64,000 nucleotides of DNA from an uncultured Rhodospirillales bacterium (GTDB lineage Bacteria > Pseudomonadota > Alphaproteobacteria > ATCC43930 > CGMCC-115725). The notes under the pieces were generated by a model that was not told where the DNA came from, ran no database searches, and saw only the letters and a program-made list of their open reading frames with translations. Shown piece after piece: positions 54,018 through 62,960 of the stretch (positions are counted from its first letter, which is position 1; every line of letters starts with the position of its first letter). The stretch is taken from the NCBI GenBank assembly GCA_903828515.1, contig CAIKMD010000007.1, forward strand, positions 868,001-932,000. Direction: 5' to 3'. A program made the position numbers and the translations under genes.

Positions 54018-54269
54018 ATGGCCGAACCGCATCTGCCGCCTGATATCGCGGCGTTGAGTTTCGAGACGGCATTGGCCGAACTCGAAACCATCGTCAAACG
54101 GCTCGAGACCGGCAATGCCAAGCTGGACGACGCGATTTCCGCTTACGAGCGCGGTGCGCTGTTGAAACTGCATTGCGAGGCCAAGTTGCGTGAGGCGCAG
54201 TCGCGTGTGGATAAGATCGTGATGGGACCGGATGGTACGCCTAGCACCGAGAAACTCAGCCTTGAGTGA
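54018..54269 (+). CDS. xseB: Exodeoxyribonuclease VII small subunit
   Basis: An 83-residue helical protein of normal length. LSFETALAELETIVKRLETG and LDDAISAYERGALLKLHCEAKLREAQSRVDKI are the defining helices. It assembles with XseA to degrade single-stranded DNA. GAGGGG lies just before the ATG at 54018. Its end overlaps or adjoins the start of ispA, as in many alphaproteobacteria. Confidence 0.94.
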   Translation: MAEPHLPPDIAALSFETALAELETIVKRLETGNAKLDDAISAYERGALLKLHCEAKLREAQSRVDKIVMGPDGTPSTEKLSLE

Positions 54270-54288
54270 TACGATCTGGCCCGCCGGC

Positions 54289-55176
54289 ATGGATTTCGCG
54301 GCCGCGCTTGCGGCAACCGCGAAGCTGACCGACGACTCGCTCGACAAGCTTATTCCCGTGCCGCCTGACCTCGAAGCCCGCGTTTTCGAGGCAATGCGTT
54401 ACGCCGTCCTGGCGCCCGGCAAGCGGCTGCGGCCGTTTCTGGTGCTTGCCAGCGCTCAACTCTTTTCGGTTGCAACCCGCAGCGCCCTGCAGGTCGCCTG
54501 CGCAATCGAGATGGTCCATGCCTATTCGCTGGTCCATGACGATCTGCCGGCGATGGACAATAGCGATCTGCGTCGCGGCCGCCCGACCTGTCACAAGGCA
54601 TTCGACGACGCGACCGCGGTGCTGGCCGGCGACGGCCTCCTGACGATGGCTTTCGAGGTATTGGCACAGCCCGACACGCACGGCGATCCCGGCGTGCGCT
54701 GCGAACTGGTGGCGACGCTGGCGCAGGCGGCGGGCGCGCCGGGGATGGTCGGCGGCCAGATGTTCGATCTTTTGGCCGAACATCGCGCCGATCTGGATAT
54801 CGGCGCGATCACCCGGCTTCAACGCATGAAGACCGGCGCCCTGATCGCTTTTTCCTGCGAGGCCGGCGCCATTCTCGGCAAGGCATCCCAGGAACAGCGG
54901 CTGGCGCTGCGTGGCTACGCGCACGATCTCGGTTTGGCGTTTCAGATCGCCGACGACCTGCTCGATGTCGAGGGCGATACCGGCGTCACCGGCAAGCCGG
55001 TTGGCCAGGACGCGGCGGCCGGCAAAACGACTTTCGTCTCCATCCTCGGGGTCGAGCGGGCCCGGGCGCAGGCGGCGTTGCTTGTCACCCAGGCGGTCGC
55101 CCATCTGGAACCATTCGAGGCGAAGGCCGATCTCCTGCGCGCTGCGGCGCGCTTCGTGGTCGACCGCCAGACATGA
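54289..55176 (+). CDS. ispA: Farnesyl/geranyl diphosphate synthase
   Basis: About 295 residues of the all-alpha prenyltransferase fold. The first Asp-rich motif is DDLPAMD in LVHDDLPAMDNSDLRRGRPT and the second DDLLD in FQIADDLLD; KRLRPFL and FEAMRYAVLAPGKRLRP give the N-terminal substrate site. It makes FPP from IPP and GPP. ATG 54289 is one choice; TTG 54262 overlaps xseB and is equally possible. It is translationally joined to hpnM (ATGA overlap), the product feeding squalene and hopanoid synthesis. Confidence 0.93.
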   Translation: MDFAAALAATAKLTDDSLDKLIPVPPDLEARVFEAMRYAVLAPGKRLRPFLVLASAQLFSVATRSALQVACAIEMVHAYSLVHDDLPAMDNSDLRRGRPTCHKAFDDATAVLAGDGLLTMAFEVLAQPDTHGDPGVRCELVATLAQAAGAPGMVGGQMFDLLAEHRADLDIGAITRLQRMKTGALIAFSCEAGAILGKASQEQRLALRGYAHDLGLAFQIADDLLDVEGDTGVTGKPVGQDAAAGKTTFVSILGVERARAQAALLVTQAVAHLEPFEAKADLLRAAARFVVDRQT

Positions 55177-55787
55177 TTACACGTCGCATGATCATCGCCG
55201 CCGGCGTCGCGCTGGCGGTTACCGGCCGGGCATCGCTCAGCTTCGGCGCGGCCGAGCCTTCGGCGACGCTTCAGAGCTTCTACGATGCCTTGCTGGCGAC
55301 GATGAAGGACGGCGACAAGCTCGGTTTTGCCGGACGCCGCGACAAGCTGACGCCGGTCGTGCGCAAGTCCTTCGATTTGCCGCTGATGACGCGCCTGATC
55401 GCCGGACTGCAATGGCCGAACTTTTCCCCCGCCGACCAGAAATCGTTGATCGACGCCTTTTCCGATTTCAGCGTCGCGACCTATGCCAGTCAGTTCGACG
55501 ATTTTTCCGGCGAACAGTTCAAGGTCGATGCGAAGACGGACCCGGCGCCGGGCAACGACATCGTCGTCCATACCAAGCTCATCCCGTTCAACGAAAAGCC
55601 GGTGCAACTCGACTATCTGCTGCGCGCGAACCAGGGTGACTGGCGGATCATCGACGTGTATCTGGAGGGAACGGTCAGCCAGCTCGCGGCGCGGCGATCG
55701 GAATTCTCGTCCGTGTTGCGCCAGAGTGGTGTCGGCGGACTGATCGCGGTTCTGAAAGAAAAGACGGCGCAACTCGCGAGTTCATAG
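55173..55787 (+). CDS. hpnM: MlaC/Ttg2D-like periplasmic protein, hopanoid-associated HpnM
   Basis: A 204-residue protein with an N-terminal twin-basic signal peptide (ITRRMIIAAGVALAVTG). The Ttg2D/MlaC pattern is present: SFYDALLATMKDG, PVVRKSFDLPLM, LIDAFSDFSVATYASQFDDFSG and WRIIDVYLEG. MlaC proteins carry phospholipids through the periplasm; HpnM is its hopanoid-linked relative. Its start overlaps the ispA stop (55173-55176), in the place where dxs often stands. Faces mlaA tail to tail. Confidence 0.86.
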   Translation: MITRRMIIAAGVALAVTGRASLSFGAAEPSATLQSFYDALLATMKDGDKLGFAGRRDKLTPVVRKSFDLPLMTRLIAGLQWPNFSPADQKSLIDAFSDFSVATYASQFDDFSGEQFKVDAKTDPAPGNDIVVHTKLIPFNEKPVQLDYLLRANQGDWRIIDVYLEGTVSQLAARRSEFSSVLRQSGVGGLIAVLKEKTAQLASS

Positions 55788-55830
55788 GGCCGGTCGTCAC
55801 GCGCCGTCCGGCGCGCGACGGATCGCATCC

Positions 55831-56619
55831 CTATTTGACGTCAGGATCCTTGTAGAGCGAATCCATGTCCTGCGAGGGCGCCGGCGGCGTGCCGTGATTC
55901 AGCTCGGTCTGACGGTGCTGACGATAGAGGCTGCGAATCTCGGCATAGAAATCGATCGCGTTGCGCTGCAAGGCATCCAGCGGATCGAGATACTGCTCGC
56001 GCTGATCCAGCCCTTCCATGCCCCACCGCGCATAGGTGGCGACGTCGGCACCGTAATCATAGGCGAGGTAGCCGAATGGATCGGCGAGCCCGTCGGCGAA
56101 GAAGCCCACGGTGTCGCGCGGATTGGAGGGGCCGAGGATCGGGAGCATCAGGTAGAGCCCCTCGCCGATGCCATAGTGATACAGCGTCTGGCCGAAATCG
56201 CCCGATTGCTGCTCCACGCCCCATCTGCCGGCAATGTCGAACAGGCCGCCGACGCCGACCGTGCTGTTGATGAGGAAGCGTTCTGCCGTCCAGCCGGCGC
56301 GGACGAACTCGGTCTGAACCGCGTTGTTCGCGAAAATCACGGGCTCGTGCAGATTGGAGAGGAAGTTGCGGATCAGAAGCCTGACGAATTCCGGCGCGAC
56401 CGCCCGGTATGCCCGCGCCAAGGGCTGCAGCGTGTAGCGATCGACGAACAGGTTCGCGGACAAAATCTGTCGGTTGAGCGGTTCGAGCGGATCGTTGTTC
56501 GCGTCATACTGCGCGCGCGCGGCCGGATCGGTCGGGGCGGTCGCGCAGGCGGCGAGCAAAAACAACGGCAGCACCGAAAGGAGCGCCAGGAGCGTGTGAC
56601 GAAAGCGATTTTGATGCAC
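55831..56619 (-). CDS. mlaA: MlaA/VacJ family outer-membrane lipoprotein
   Basis: A 262-residue protein. Lipobox LLAAC near residue 25 gives a lipid-anchored Cys. Then ANNDPLEPLNRQILSANLFVDRY, FLSNLHEPVIFANNAVQ, STVGVGGLFDIAGRWGVE and GPSNPRDTVGFFADG are the MlaA blocks. It removes phospholipids from the outer leaflet of the outer membrane with porins and MlaC. Start GTG 56619. It lies between hpnM and hpnI, in a lipid-transport set. Confidence 0.94.
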   Translation of the reverse strand: MHQNRFRHTLLALLSVLPLFLLAACATAPTDPAARAQYDANNDPLEPLNRQILSANLFVDRYTLQPLARAYRAVAPEFVRLLIRNFLSNLHEPVIFANNAVQTEFVRAGWTAERFLINSTVGVGGLFDIAGRWGVEQQSGDFGQTLYHYGIGEGLYLMLPILGPSNPRDTVGFFADGLADPFGYLAYDYGADVATYARWGMEGLDQREQYLDPLDALQRNAIDFYAEIRSLYRQHRQTELNHGTPPAPSQDMDSLYKDPDVK

Positions 56620-56781
56620 GGAGGCGACCAGATTCTTTCAGGATGTCGTGACGTTCGCGGGTGGCGGCGCAGTCGTGCTATGGTTTACAACCTAAGACAC
56701 GAAAGCAACAGCAATTTTTGCCGCTGCTCGAGGCGCCGAGAGTCAGCGCGCGGCATCGACAGGCGATAACGATTTTTTACC

Positions 56782-57939
56782 ATGCAATTGCAATCTCTGG
56801 GTTTTTTCGCGTGGCTTCTGCTCGCTTTGAGTGCGGTCGGTTGCGTCTATCTGTGGTACGCGAGCCACGCCGTTAAACGATTTGCGAGCCGGGCGCCGAC
56901 GCCGCGCGGCGTGGGTCAGCCGGCCACGATCTTAAAGCCGTTGCGCGGCGAGGACTCGGCGTTGGCCGACAATCTGCGTTCGTTCTGCCGTCAGGACTAC
57001 TCGACCTTTCAGGTCGTCTATGGCGTCGCCGAGCGGGACGACCCCGCGGCCTCGGTGGTCCGTGCGGTCATCGCCGAATTTCCCGATATCGAGATGGCCC
57101 TGGTCATCGATCCGCGCAGCGAGGGGATCAATCTCAAGATCGCGAATCTGCGCAACATGCTGCCGGCGGCGGTCCACCCCATTCTGGTATTCGCGGACAG
57201 CGACATGCGGGTAACGCCGGATTATCTCGCCGCGGTAACGGCGCCGCTCGACGATCCGCAGGTTGGGCTCGTGACGTGCCTTTATCGTGGCTGCTCGACC
57301 GGCGGCATCTGGTCGGATCTTGCCGCGCTTCACATCAATCACGGATTTCTTCCGCAAGCCGTCGTGGCCGAAGCGTTGGGCATGGGCGCCGGGTGCTTCG
57401 GCGCGACCATGGCGTTGAAGCGCGCCACGCTGGAGCGGGCCGGCGGGCTTGCGGCTCTGGCCGATGTCCTGGCGGACGACCACGTCCTCGGCCAGTTGGT
57501 GCGACGTCTCGGCCTCAAGGTCGAATTGTCGCCCTCAATCGTCGACGATATCGTCGCAGAGCCCGATTTCGGTCATTTGTTCCGCCATGAATTGCGCTGG
57601 GCGCGGACGGTCCGACTCGTGGCGCCTGGCGGTTTTGTGGGCTCGGTGGTGACCTATCCGGTGCCTTTGGCCCTGTTGGCGGTGCTGCCGGGCGTTCTGC
57701 CGGTGGCGGCGCCGGCAATGCTACTGGCGGCTTTGGCCTGCCGGTGGTGGACCGGACGCCGGATCGATCGGGCCCTCGGACTCGAGCCCGCGCCGGTCTG
57801 GCAATTGCCGGTTCGCGATGTGTTGTCCTTTGCCGTTTTTATCGCTAGTTTCTGTGGTCGCAGCGTGGCTTGGCGCGACCGCACCTTTCGCATTGGCCGC
57901 CACGGCCAGCTGACCCCGGACAACGATCGTCCCGCATGA
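56782..57939 (+). CDS. hpnI: Hopanoid biosynthesis glycosyltransferase HpnI
   Basis: A 385-residue GT21-like (ceramide glucosyltransferase-like) enzyme. An N-terminal anchor (LLLALSAVGCVYLWY) precedes ATILKPLRGED, FADSDMRVTPDYL, LADDHVLGQLV and RHELRWARTVRLV, the D1-D3 and (Q/R)XXRW motifs. Two membrane segments close the protein. HpnI adds N-acetylglucosamine to bacteriohopanetetrol. No deacetylase hpnK is seen next to it. hpnJ follows after 13 bases. Confidence 0.92.
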   Translation: MQLQSLGFFAWLLLALSAVGCVYLWYASHAVKRFASRAPTPRGVGQPATILKPLRGEDSALADNLRSFCRQDYSTFQVVYGVAERDDPAASVVRAVIAEFPDIEMALVIDPRSEGINLKIANLRNMLPAAVHPILVFADSDMRVTPDYLAAVTAPLDDPQVGLVTCLYRGCSTGGIWSDLAALHINHGFLPQAVVAEALGMGAGCFGATMALKRATLERAGGLAALADVLADDHVLGQLVRRLGLKVELSPSIVDDIVAEPDFGHLFRHELRWARTVRLVAPGGFVGSVVTYPVPLALLAVLPGVLPVAAPAMLLAALACRWWTGRRIDRALGLEPAPVWQLPVRDVLSFAVFIASFCGRSVAWRDRTFRIGRHGQLTPDNDRPA

Positions 57940-57952
57940 TAGGCAACCCGGC

Positions 57953-59386
57953 ATGATGAAGACCCTGTTCCTGCAGCCACCGTCTTTCGAAGGCTTCGAT
58001 GGAGGCGCTGGATCGCGCTATCAGGCGCGTCGCGAAATCCGTTCGTTCTGGTATCCGACCTGGCTCGCGCAGCCCGCGGCGATGGTCGAAGGCAGCCGCC
58101 TGATCGATGCGCCGCCCGCCGAACTGACGATGGCCGACGTCCTGCCGCTCGCCAAGGAATACGAACTCCTGGTGATGCACACTTCGACGCCGTCTTTCGC
58201 CAACGACGCCAAGGTGGCGGCGGCGATGAAAGAAGCGAACCCCAATTTGAAGATCGGTTTCGTCGGCGCCAAGGTCGCGGTCGAACCCCGTGAAAGCCTC
58301 GAGGGTGCGCCCGCGATCGATTTCGTCGGCCGTAACGAATTCGATTTCACGATCAAGGAAATCGCCGAAGGCCGTCCCTGGGACACGATCGACGGGATGA
58401 GCTATCGCAACGCGGCGGGCGTGATCGTCGAGAATCGCGAGCGCGAAATTCTCGAAGACATGGACAAGCTTCCCTTCGTCACCGACGTCTATAAGCGCGA
58501 CCTCCATATCGAGGATTACTTCATCGGCTATCTGAAGCATCCTTACATTTCGATCTACACTGGGCGCGGCTGCAAATCGCGCTGCACCTTCTGCCTCTGG
58601 CCGCAGACCGTGGGCGGGCATCGCTACCGCACCCGCAGTGTCGCGAATGTGGTCGAAGAGATTCGCCAGGCGAAGATTAAATTTCCGCAGGTGCGTGAAT
58701 TCTTCTTCGACGACGATACCTTTACCGATGACCTGCCGCGCGCCGAAGCGATCGCCAAAGAGCTCGGCAAGATGGGCATCATGTGGTCGTGCAATGCGAA
58801 GGCCAACGTGCCGTACAAGACCTTGAAGGTTCTGAAGGAAAACGGCCTGCGTCTTCTCCTGGTCGGCTACGAATCCGGCAATCAGCAAATCCTTCACAAC
58901 ATCAAGAAGGGCATGCTGATCGACGTCGCCAAGAAGTTCACCAAGGATTGCCACGCGCTCGGCATCGCCATTCACGGCACCTTCATCCTGGGCCTGCCCG
59001 GCGAAACCAAGGAGACGATCCAGGAGACGATCAAATTCGCGACCGAGATCAACCCGCATACTATCCAGGTCTCGCTGGCGGCGCCCTATCCGGGCACGTT
59101 CCTCTACAAGCAGGCGGTGGAGAACGGTTGGCTCGATGTGCGTCATGCCGAACTGATCGACGACCGCGGCGTCCAGATCGCGCCGCTGCACTATCCCCAT
59201 CTCTCGCATGAGGAAATCTTCGCCTCGGTCGAGACCTTCTATAAGAAGTTCTACTTCCGCACCGGCAAGATCGCCTCGATCGTCGGCGAGATGGTGCGGA
59301 GCCCGGAGATGATGGTGCGTCGCCTGCGCGAAGGTGTGGAGTTCTTCCACTTCCTGCGCGACCGGGAACTGACTCCTACTTCCTGA
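57953..59386 (+). CDS. hpnJ: Hopanoid biosynthesis radical SAM protein HpnJ
   Basis: A 477-residue B12-binding-type radical SAM enzyme. TLFLQPPSFEGFDGGAGSRYQ opens the B12-like domain and the cluster is C207-x3-C211-x2-C214 in GRGCKSRCTFC, followed by FFFDDDTFTDDL and ILGLPGETKET. HpnJ converts the glucosamine head group to the cyclitol ether by ring contraction (established for the family). It converges on hpnN with an 11-base overlap of 3' ends. Confidence 0.94.
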   Translation: MMKTLFLQPPSFEGFDGGAGSRYQARREIRSFWYPTWLAQPAAMVEGSRLIDAPPAELTMADVLPLAKEYELLVMHTSTPSFANDAKVAAAMKEANPNLKIGFVGAKVAVEPRESLEGAPAIDFVGRNEFDFTIKEIAEGRPWDTIDGMSYRNAAGVIVENREREILEDMDKLPFVTDVYKRDLHIEDYFIGYLKHPYISIYTGRGCKSRCTFCLWPQTVGGHRYRTRSVANVVEEIRQAKIKFPQVREFFFDDDTFTDDLPRAEAIAKELGKMGIMWSCNAKANVPYKTLKVLKENGLRLLLVGYESGNQQILHNIKKGMLIDVAKKFTKDCHALGIAIHGTFILGLPGETKETIQETIKFATEINPHTIQVSLAAPYPGTFLYKQAVENGWLDVRHAELIDDRGVQIAPLHYPHLSHEEIFASVETFYKKFYFRTGKIASIVGEMVRSPEMMVRRLREGVEFFHFLRDRELTPTS

Positions 59387-61949
59387 CCGGCCCCATCAGC
59401 GCGGGCAGCACGACGAACGTGCAGAGCAGCGTGTAGGCGAGCGCCAACGTCAGCAGCTTGCCCATGTCCGCCGTCCCGGGGTGATTCGACAGCGCTAAGC
59501 TGCCGAACGCCGTGCCGGTGGTCAGCGCGCTGAACAGCACGGCGCGTGCCGTGCTCGATTGCAGCGGGTCGGCGAAACCCGCGCGCCAGCGCATCACGAA
59601 ATAGATGTCGAACGACACGCCGATGCCGAGCAGCAACGGCAAGGCGATGATGTTGGCGTAGTTGAGCGCCATGCCGACGATCACACCGGTAGCCAGCGTC
59701 ATCAGCCCGGCAAGCAGCAGCGGCACCAGAACGAGTGCGACATCGAGCGGCCGGCGCAACACCGCGAACAACAGGATCGAGATTGCGACCAGCGCGATGA
59801 TGCCCGCGACGATGAAGGCATGGGTGACCGTGTTGGCCGATTCCTGGATCGTGACCGGCGTGCCGGTCGCCTCGGGGGCGATGGTGCGAACCGCGGCGAC
59901 GAATTTGCGCAGTTCGGTATTGTCGCTGGCGTCCCCTTTGGGGAACACTTCGATCCGGGACCGTCCGTCGCTGGTGACCCAGTCCGCTTTCACGTCGGCC
60001 GGAAGGGTCTCGAGCGTGATCTTTTGCGGATCGAGCGAGGCGCGCAACTCGTCGAGGCGCCGTGCGGCATTGGCGGCGAGGTTCTGAACCAAGAGGGGAA
60101 GAACCGGCTTTCCACGCGCGAGGACGCCGTCCAGCGCCTTCGCTAGGCGCGCGGCTGATGCGCTTCCCTTCGCGCCCAGATCCTTTGCCACCTTGTTGAA
60201 ATCGGTGATGGTCTGAAGCAGTTTTTCGTCGTTCGAGGGCGGCCGGATATTGGCGGGAAACAGCGATGGCGCCAGAAGGTTGCGGGCGTCCTTGATGATC
60301 TCGATCTTGGCGTCCTGATCGTCGGGAATGAAGCTATCGACGGTCGCCGTTTGCATGACCTCCGGCAACGCATCGAGTTTTGCGGCGACGGCGCGCGACT
60401 GTTCGATCGAAGGCTCCAGCAATTCGATCGTATAGGGCGTCGCCGTCGGGTCCTTCATCAGGTCGAACAGCGTCGCGACCGACTCCGAGCTGCGGCTTTG
60501 GAGGTTGAGCGGATTGAAATCGAAACGCAGATGCGGCAGGACGGCGATGCAGCCGACGGCGACGATGAGGGCAACGAGGCCGACCGCCAGGCGCCGATCG
60601 ACCAAAAAGGCATCGATGGGTGCCGCCCAGCGAAAGCCGACCGGATGCGGCTCGCCGCCCTTGCGGGACAGAACCAGCAGCGCCGGCAACAAGGTCAAAT
60701 TCAGCACGAGCGCGATCAGCATGCCGGTTCCGGCGATCAGCCCGAGATCGGAGACGCCGACGTAATCCGTCGGGACGAAGGAATAAAACCCGACCGCCGT
60801 CGCGGCGGCGGCGACGGCAAGCGGTCCGCCGATTCCGCCGGCGGTTCGTTTCAGCGCCTCGGTGACGTCATCGATGTGAAACCGCTCATCACGAAAACGC
60901 ACGCTGAACTGAATGCCGAAATCGACCGCGATGCCGATGAATAGCACGGCGAAGGCCACCGAGATCGGGTTGAGGGCGCCGACCGTCACCGCGGCGAAGC
61001 CCGCTGAGATGACCAGGCCGACAAGCAGCGTGCCGACGATGACGCCGACGAGACGGGCCGAGCGCAGCGCCAGGCTCAACCAGAGAATGAGCAAGCCGAG
61101 CGACAGCGCCCCGGAAAATCCGGCGCCTTGCGACAGCGTCGACAGTTGATCGTCGGCGAGCGCCACGTCGCCGGTCACGCGCACGCGCACGCCCCGTTCG
61201 GGGGTGAGGCCGAGGGCGTTTGCCTGGATATGGATCAGCCGCTCGGCACGCTGACCCGGTTGCAGCGAATCGTAATCGAGAACCGGCTGCACCAGGATGA
61301 AATGGCGAATCTCGCGCTGGTCGGGTGTGCCATTGCCGCCGCTCAGCAGTGTTTGCCACGACAGCGGCGCATATTTGCCGGCGAGCGAAGCCTCGGTCGC
61401 GTCGGCGATCGCACCGAACGGCCGGTCGAGCGTGGCGGTGGGCATGTCGCCGTGGAGCGCGCCTTGCGCCAGGAGATTGAGCGTGCTGAACACGCCGCTG
61501 AGGCTGGGGTCGGCGGCGAGCGTGCCGAGCAGGGGTTGCGCCGCGATCAATTGATCCGCGAAATCCTGAAGCTCCGCCTTGGGCATGAAGAGAAGCCCGT
61601 TACGGCTGAAGAAATCGCCGCCGCCGGGAATTCGAATGGTCTTGAAGACATCGTCGCGCCGCTGCATCCGGTCGGCGAGTTGCGCGGTGGCATCCGATGT
61701 CTGGTCGGGCGTGGCGCCGTCGATGACGATCGCCAGCAGATCGGTATTCTGCGGAAAGGCGACGTCGAGCGCGTGCTCCTGCTGGCGCCACGGCACGTCG
61801 CTCGCGATCAATTTGTTAAGATCGGTGTCAATTGTAAGGCGGGTCGCCGCGAAGTAACCGGCGATGACCGCGAGCACGAGATAAGTCAGTGCAACGGCGG
61901 CGGCATGGCGCCGGCAAAATTCGACGATGCGCGCGGCGATTGCGCCCAT
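59376..61949 (-). CDS. hpnN: Hopanoid transporter HpnN (RND/MMPL family)
   Basis: A 857-residue RND protein. An N-terminal membrane segment (LTYLVLAVIAGYFAATRL), a periplasmic domain, the GIAVDFGIQFSVRFRDERF block typical of HpnN, and two sets of about five membrane segments each. HpnN moves hopanoids to the outer membrane. Start ATG 61949. Its end overlaps hpnJ in convergent orientation, and it stands on the opposite strand from hpnI/hpnJ. Confidence 0.94.
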   Translation of the reverse strand: MGAIAARIVEFCRRHAAAVALTYLVLAVIAGYFAATRLTIDTDLNKLIASDVPWRQQEHALDVAFPQNTDLLAIVIDGATPDQTSDATAQLADRMQRRDDVFKTIRIPGGGDFFSRNGLLFMPKAELQDFADQLIAAQPLLGTLAADPSLSGVFSTLNLLAQGALHGDMPTATLDRPFGAIADATEASLAGKYAPLSWQTLLSGGNGTPDQREIRHFILVQPVLDYDSLQPGQRAERLIHIQANALGLTPERGVRVRVTGDVALADDQLSTLSQGAGFSGALSLGLLILWLSLALRSARLVGVIVGTLLVGLVISAGFAAVTVGALNPISVAFAVLFIGIAVDFGIQFSVRFRDERFHIDDVTEALKRTAGGIGGPLAVAAAATAVGFYSFVPTDYVGVSDLGLIAGTGMLIALVLNLTLLPALLVLSRKGGEPHPVGFRWAAPIDAFLVDRRLAVGLVALIVAVGCIAVLPHLRFDFNPLNLQSRSSESVATLFDLMKDPTATPYTIELLEPSIEQSRAVAAKLDALPEVMQTATVDSFIPDDQDAKIEIIKDARNLLAPSLFPANIRPPSNDEKLLQTITDFNKVAKDLGAKGSASAARLAKALDGVLARGKPVLPLLVQNLAANAARRLDELRASLDPQKITLETLPADVKADWVTSDGRSRIEVFPKGDASDNTELRKFVAAVRTIAPEATGTPVTIQESANTVTHAFIVAGIIALVAISILLFAVLRRPLDVALVLVPLLLAGLMTLATGVIVGMALNYANIIALPLLLGIGVSFDIYFVMRWRAGFADPLQSSTARAVLFSALTTGTAFGSLALSNHPGTADMGKLLTLALAYTLLCTFVVLPALMGPVRK

Positions 61950-62043
61950 TACCGCTATTCCTCGCGGCTTTCGGGCGGTTCGCCGCCCGCAAATTCCTTC
62001 GTCATGGTTTGGTTATTGTGGACGCCCGCCGGTGGCGCAAGCG

Positions 62044-62880
62044 TCAATTTCGCGGCGGCGCGAAAAAGAAATCGTTCTTGATCGCGGGCATGATCAGGAT
62101 TTCGGTATCGGCGGGCAGGGTCGCGCGCGAGAGTACGATGTGGGGGTCGTCGACGTGCTTGACCGGGAAGCGATTGCTCGTGCGCGCGAGAAAACGATCG
62201 AGTTGCGACGGCCCGAAATAATGAATCGGAATGATCAGCTTCGGCTTGATCTGGTCGATGACTTCGATGATGTCGTATTGCGAGAGCGAGTAGGCGCCGT
62301 CGACCATCGGCAGCAAGACGTCGATCTGGCCCATCGCGGCGAGATGTTCGGGCGTCAGCGTATGCTGGAGGTGACTGAGATGGGCGACGCACAAATCGGA
62401 TATCTCGAAGATGAAAATCGAATTGCCGTTGTATTCGGTCCCGCCGCCGCCGAAGAAGTTGCGCACGTTGGTCGGGATGTTGCGCACCCGCACGTCCTTG
62501 ACCGTGATATCCCAATGCGGCGGGCCGTTGCCGGTATCCCACCCGCGCAGCACGTTCGCGATGAGTGGATCGGGACGATTGGTGTAATGCGTGTCGTGGA
62601 AATGATTCATCGTCGCGATGTCGGGCGGAAACGGCGGCGGGAAATAATCGTTGAGATCGGTCACGGCGCTGACCCCTTGCGGGCTCTCGAGCAGGACGCT
62701 GGCGTGGCCGATGAAGGTAAGGCCGACGCTGCCGCGATCCGGTGCGGCGGCGGGAATGAAGGCTGCGGGAACCAGCAAGGACGGGCGCGTGGCGATGTTC
62801 GGCTGGCAACCGGCGGCACGCGCCCCGTCCGGCAGAAACAGTGCCGCAAGCAGGATCAACGGGGCGATCAGCCGATGCAT
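62044..62880 (-). CDS. MBL-fold protein with signal peptide
   Basis: A 278-residue protein. Residues 1-23 are a signal peptide (LIAPLILLAALFLPDGARA). The fold is metallo-beta-lactamase-like of the UlaG/NAPE-PLD type: FIGHASVLLES, then NHFHDTHYT (H93, H95, H98) where HxHxDH is expected, HLSHLQHTL and PIHYFGPSQL. The Asp before the last His of the motif is replaced by Thr, and Asp96 stands one place earlier. Substrate unknown; periplasmic lipid or phosphodiester hydrolysis is possible. Ninety-four bases from hpnN on the same strand. Confidence 0.82.
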   Translation of the reverse strand: MHRLIAPLILLAALFLPDGARAAGCQPNIATRPSLLVPAAFIPAAAPDRGSVGLTFIGHASVLLESPQGVSAVTDLNDYFPPPFPPDIATMNHFHDTHYTNRPDPLIANVLRGWDTGNGPPHWDITVKDVRVRNIPTNVRNFFGGGGTEYNGNSIFIFEISDLCVAHLSHLQHTLTPEHLAAMGQIDVLLPMVDGAYSLSQYDIIEVIDQIKPKLIIPIHYFGPSQLDRFLARTSNRFPVKHVDDPHIVLSRATLPADTEILIMPAIKNDFFFAPPRN

Positions 62881-62960
62881 GTCCCATTATGCGCCGGTTT
62901 TTCGTTGCGCGCGCGGGCTTCGCGCTGTTTGCTAACGGAAACGTGAACGGGAACCCGACG

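Noticed and set aside
57845-59350. Antisense open frame of about 501 codons under hpnJ
   Set aside because: A shadow; the plus frame is HpnJ with a radical SAM cluster.
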